Of a stretch of DNA of 5,539 nt, positions 3,555-5,539 are shown in pieces. The DNA is from Thermodesulfovibrionales bacterium (GTDB lineage Bacteria; Nitrospirota; Thermodesulfovibrionia; Thermodesulfovibrionales; UBA1546). The stretch is from NCBI GenBank assembly GCA_919901705.1, contig CAKKPR010000061.1, forward strand, positions 1-5,539. The letters are read 5' to 3'. Made by a program: the position numbers and the translations under genes. The number at the start of each line of letters is the position of its first letter. The first letter of the stretch is position 1. The notes beneath the pieces are model-generated. The model worked only from the letters and a program-made list of their open reading frames with translations. It searched no databases and was not told the DNA's origin.

Positions 3555-5539
3555 ATGAAATCAAGAGCTGTTATCTTTCTCATAATCATATCCATTGTAA
3601 CCGGTGTATCTGTCGGAAGCTATCTTGCCATTGCAAGGGGAATTCCTTCTATTGGTGAACTCAAGCAGTCCCGGCCTGCAGCAGGCACAAAGATATATGC
3701 AGACGATGATGTGCTTATCGGGGAACTCAAGGTGGAAAAAGGCATATTTGTGCCTCTGAACAGGATGCCGCAGCATCTTATAGATGCAGTGATTGCTACC
3801 GAAGATTCAAGGTTCTGGAAACATAAGGGGATAGATTACGTTGCGATCGGCAGGGCTATTCTCAAGGATATTATCCATGTAGAGCTTAAGGAAGGCGCCA
3901 GCACAATAACCCAGCAGCTTGCAAAGGTCGTGTTTCTTACGCCGGAGAAGACCCTCAAGAGGAAGATCAGAGAGGCGTCACTTGCAATAAAGATAGAAAA
4001 GAATCTTGACAAAAAAGAGATACTGGAGCTTTATTTGAATAAGATATATTTTGGCCACGGCGCATACGGAGTGGAGATGGCGTCCCGCGTATATTTCGGC
4101 AAGTCTGTAAGAGACATAACTCTGCCGGAGGCAGCCATGATAGCAGCTCTCATAAAGGCCCCTTCAACTTATTCTCCATATAATAACCTTACAAAGGCAA
4201 AGGAAAGGCAGGATACGGTTCTTCTCAGAATGGAGGAAGAAGGGTATATTAAAAAATCCGAAAGAGAAAAAGCAGTAAAACAGCCCCTGTATCTATCGAG
4301 CCTAAGAAGGGGCATAGAGGCAAATAACTATTTTGTTGAATACGTAAGGAAATATCTCGAAAGCACCTATGGCGAAGAAACTGTATATAAAGGCGGGTTA
4401 AAGGTCTATACAACGCTCGACAGGAGAATGCAGCTCTCTGCCCAGAAGGCCTTGCAGGAAGGGCTGAGAGAACTTGACAAAAGGCGCGGCTGGAGGGGGC
4501 CGCTGGAACACAAGGAAATAGATATTAAAAAAGAGATGGAAAGCAAGGATGTATATAATTCCGTTATCACGGACGGAAGCGAGATAACGTCAGGCCTGGT
4601 GCTCAAGGCCGGTGAAAAAGATGCTGTTATCAAGACAAGGGGAATTATCGGGAGGCTGTCTATAGAAGATGCCCAGTGGGCGGGCATTGCCATAGACAAA
4701 AAAACAAAGAAGCCGGTTGCAGTTAAAGGCTTTAATCTTACGAAGATACTGACCCCCGGTGATATGGTAAAGGTTAAGGTTAAGGGAGCAAAAGGCAAAG
4801 ACGTCAGCCTTTCTCTCGAACAGGAACCCGAGGTAGAAGGCGCTGTTGTTGCAATTGAGCAGAGCACAGGATTTATCAGGGCCCTTGTGGGAGGTTACGA
4901 TTTTACAAAGAGTGAATTTAACAGGGCCATTTATGCAAAACGCCAGCCGGGTTCGGCATTCAAGCCGGTAATATACGCTGCTGCGATGGACAATGGGTTC
5001 ACGCCGGCAAGCATAATAGACGATGCACCGGTTACTTATACGGGCGGCCCAAAAGGCGACTGGAAACCGGAAAATTATGACCACAAACACTATGGCGCCA
5101 CGCGATTGAGAGATGCACTGGCGTATTCCAGAAATGTTGTTACAGTAAAACTTGTGGATGCAATGGGCGTTGGCAAGGTTATTGATTTTGCAAGGAGCAT
5201 TGGCCTTGAAGGTGACATACCGCACAATTTAAGCATAGCCCTCGGCAGTTTAAGCGTAACACCACTGCAGCTTGCTTCAGGATACAGTGTCTTTGCCAAC
5301 AGCGGGAATAAGATGAATCCGACGGCTGTTAAATATATCACGGACTTAAAAGGGAGCATACTTGAGAGCAATGAGACTGGGAACACTCAGGTAATAAGCC
5401 AGCAGACAGCGTTTCTCATAACGTCCATGATGCAGGACGTTATAAACTATGGGACAGGCTGGAGGATTAAGGCGCTCGGCAGGCCTGCCGCAGGAAAGAC
5501 AGGCACAACAAATGATTACAGGGATGCGTGGTTCGTGGG
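3555..5539 (+). CDS. Class A penicillin-binding protein (PBP1A type), 3' end cut by window edge
   Basis: The frame is open for 661 codons from the ATG at 3555 to the right edge. An in-frame stop at 3543-3545 leaves this ATG as the start. A short N-terminal anchor (one hydrophobic helix, ~6-27) puts the enzyme in the inner membrane with its bulk in the periplasm. The glycosyltransferase (GT51) domain has EDSRFWKHKGID (83-94, E83 as presumed catalytic base), GASTITQQLAK (114-124), the RKIREASLAIKIEK segment (136-149) and the YLNKIYFG region (160-167). A central region (~310-425) looks like the OB-type insert of PBP1A. The transpeptidase domain has the serine motif SAFK (S467, K470), SRN (525-527) and KTGT (648-651). 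It polymerises and cross-links peptidoglycan from lipid II. Only the end of the transpeptidase domain and the C-terminal tail are missing. The family is certain; a specific symbol (mrcA/ponA) is not assigned. Confidence 0.96.
   Translation, partial: MKSRAVIFLIIISIVTGVSVGSYLAIARGIPSIGELKQSRPAAGTKIYADDDVLIGELKVEKGIFVPLNRMPQHLIDAVIATEDSRFWKHKGIDYVAIGRAILKDIIHVELKEGASTITQQLAKVVFLTPEKTLKRKIREASLAIKIEKNLDKKEILELYLNKIYFGHGAYGVEMASRVYFGKSVRDITLPEAAMIAALIKAPSTYSPYNNLTKAKERQDTVLLRMEEEGYIKKSEREKAVKQPLYLSSLRRGIEANNYFVEYVRKYLESTYGEETVYKGGLKVYTTLDRRMQLSAQKALQEGLRELDKRRGWRGPLEHKEIDIKKEMESKDVYNSVITDGSEITSGLVLKAGEKDAVIKTRGIIGRLSIEDAQWAGIAIDKKTKKPVAVKGFNLTKILTPGDMVKVKVKGAKGKDVSLSLEQEPEVEGAVVAIEQSTGFIRALVGGYDFTKSEFNRAIYAKRQPGSAFKPVIYAAAMDNGFTPASIIDDAPVTYTGGPKGDWKPENYDHKHYGATRLRDALAYSRNVVTVKLVDAMGVGKVIDFARSIGLEGDIPHNLSIALGSLSVTPLQLASGYSVFANSGNKMNPTAVKYITDLKGSILESNETGNTQVISQQTAFLITSMMQDVINYGTGWRIKALGRPAAGKTGTTNDYRDAWFV

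Noticed and set aside
4590..5225. 211-codon open frame on the minus strand inside the PBP gene
   Set aside because: It is antisense to well-conserved PBP motifs, has no recognisable domain or Shine-Dalgarno site, and its composition is that of a shadow frame. The same goes for minus-strand frames at 4406-4867, 5090-5386 and 3561-3776.

Overview
The window looks like ordinary chromosomal sequence from a Gram-negative-type bacterium of moderate GC content. The bacterial PolX (PHP fusion), the class A penicillin-binding protein, and the tcattgcgag / ctcgcaatga palindromic repeat would fit a Nitrospirota- or Desulfobacterota-like lineage. That placement is an impression from memory, not something the sequence proves. 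I see no rRNA, tRNA, CRISPR array or phage genes.

Layout from left to right. (1) 1-377, minus: 5' part of a PaaI-type hotdog thioesterase gene, running off the left edge. (2) 378-667: a 290-bp divergent intergenic region. It holds a ~119-bp palindromic MITE/REP-like element (459-577) bracketed by two perfect 16-bp direct repeats, with the outward promoters of the two flanking genes outside them. (3) 668-1009, plus: a complete HIT/HINT-family protein with a strong Shine-Dalgarno sequence. (4) 1010-1081: a short convergent gap with two small hairpins, one flanked by A and T tracts that could end transcription from both sides. (5) 1082-1667, minus: a vapBC toxin-antitoxin operon (PIN toxin, ribbon-helix-helix antitoxin, 11-bp overlap) with an inverted-repeat operator interleaved with its promoter. 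(6) 1746-3479, minus: a complete bacterial DNA polymerase X with an intact C-terminal PHP domain. (7) 3480-3554: a 75-bp divergent promoter region. (8) 3555-5539, plus: a class A penicillin-binding protein (PBP1A type). It is open to the right edge and carries all the catalytic motifs up to the KTG box.

The genes do not form one pathway: they cover cell-wall synthesis, base-excision-type repair synthesis, nucleotide hydrolysis, thioester hydrolysis and a toxin-antitoxin module. The most interesting shared signal is in the promoters. The thioesterase, polX and PBP genes each have a good -10 box only 6-11 bp before the start codon and no Shine-Dalgarno sequence, which suggests leaderless or nearly leaderless mRNAs. 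The HIT and vapB genes in the same window have leaders with strong Shine-Dalgarno sites. Three of the promoters (thioesterase, vapB, polX) also have an extended -10 (TGnTATAnT). I did not find a convincing new multi-gene system here.
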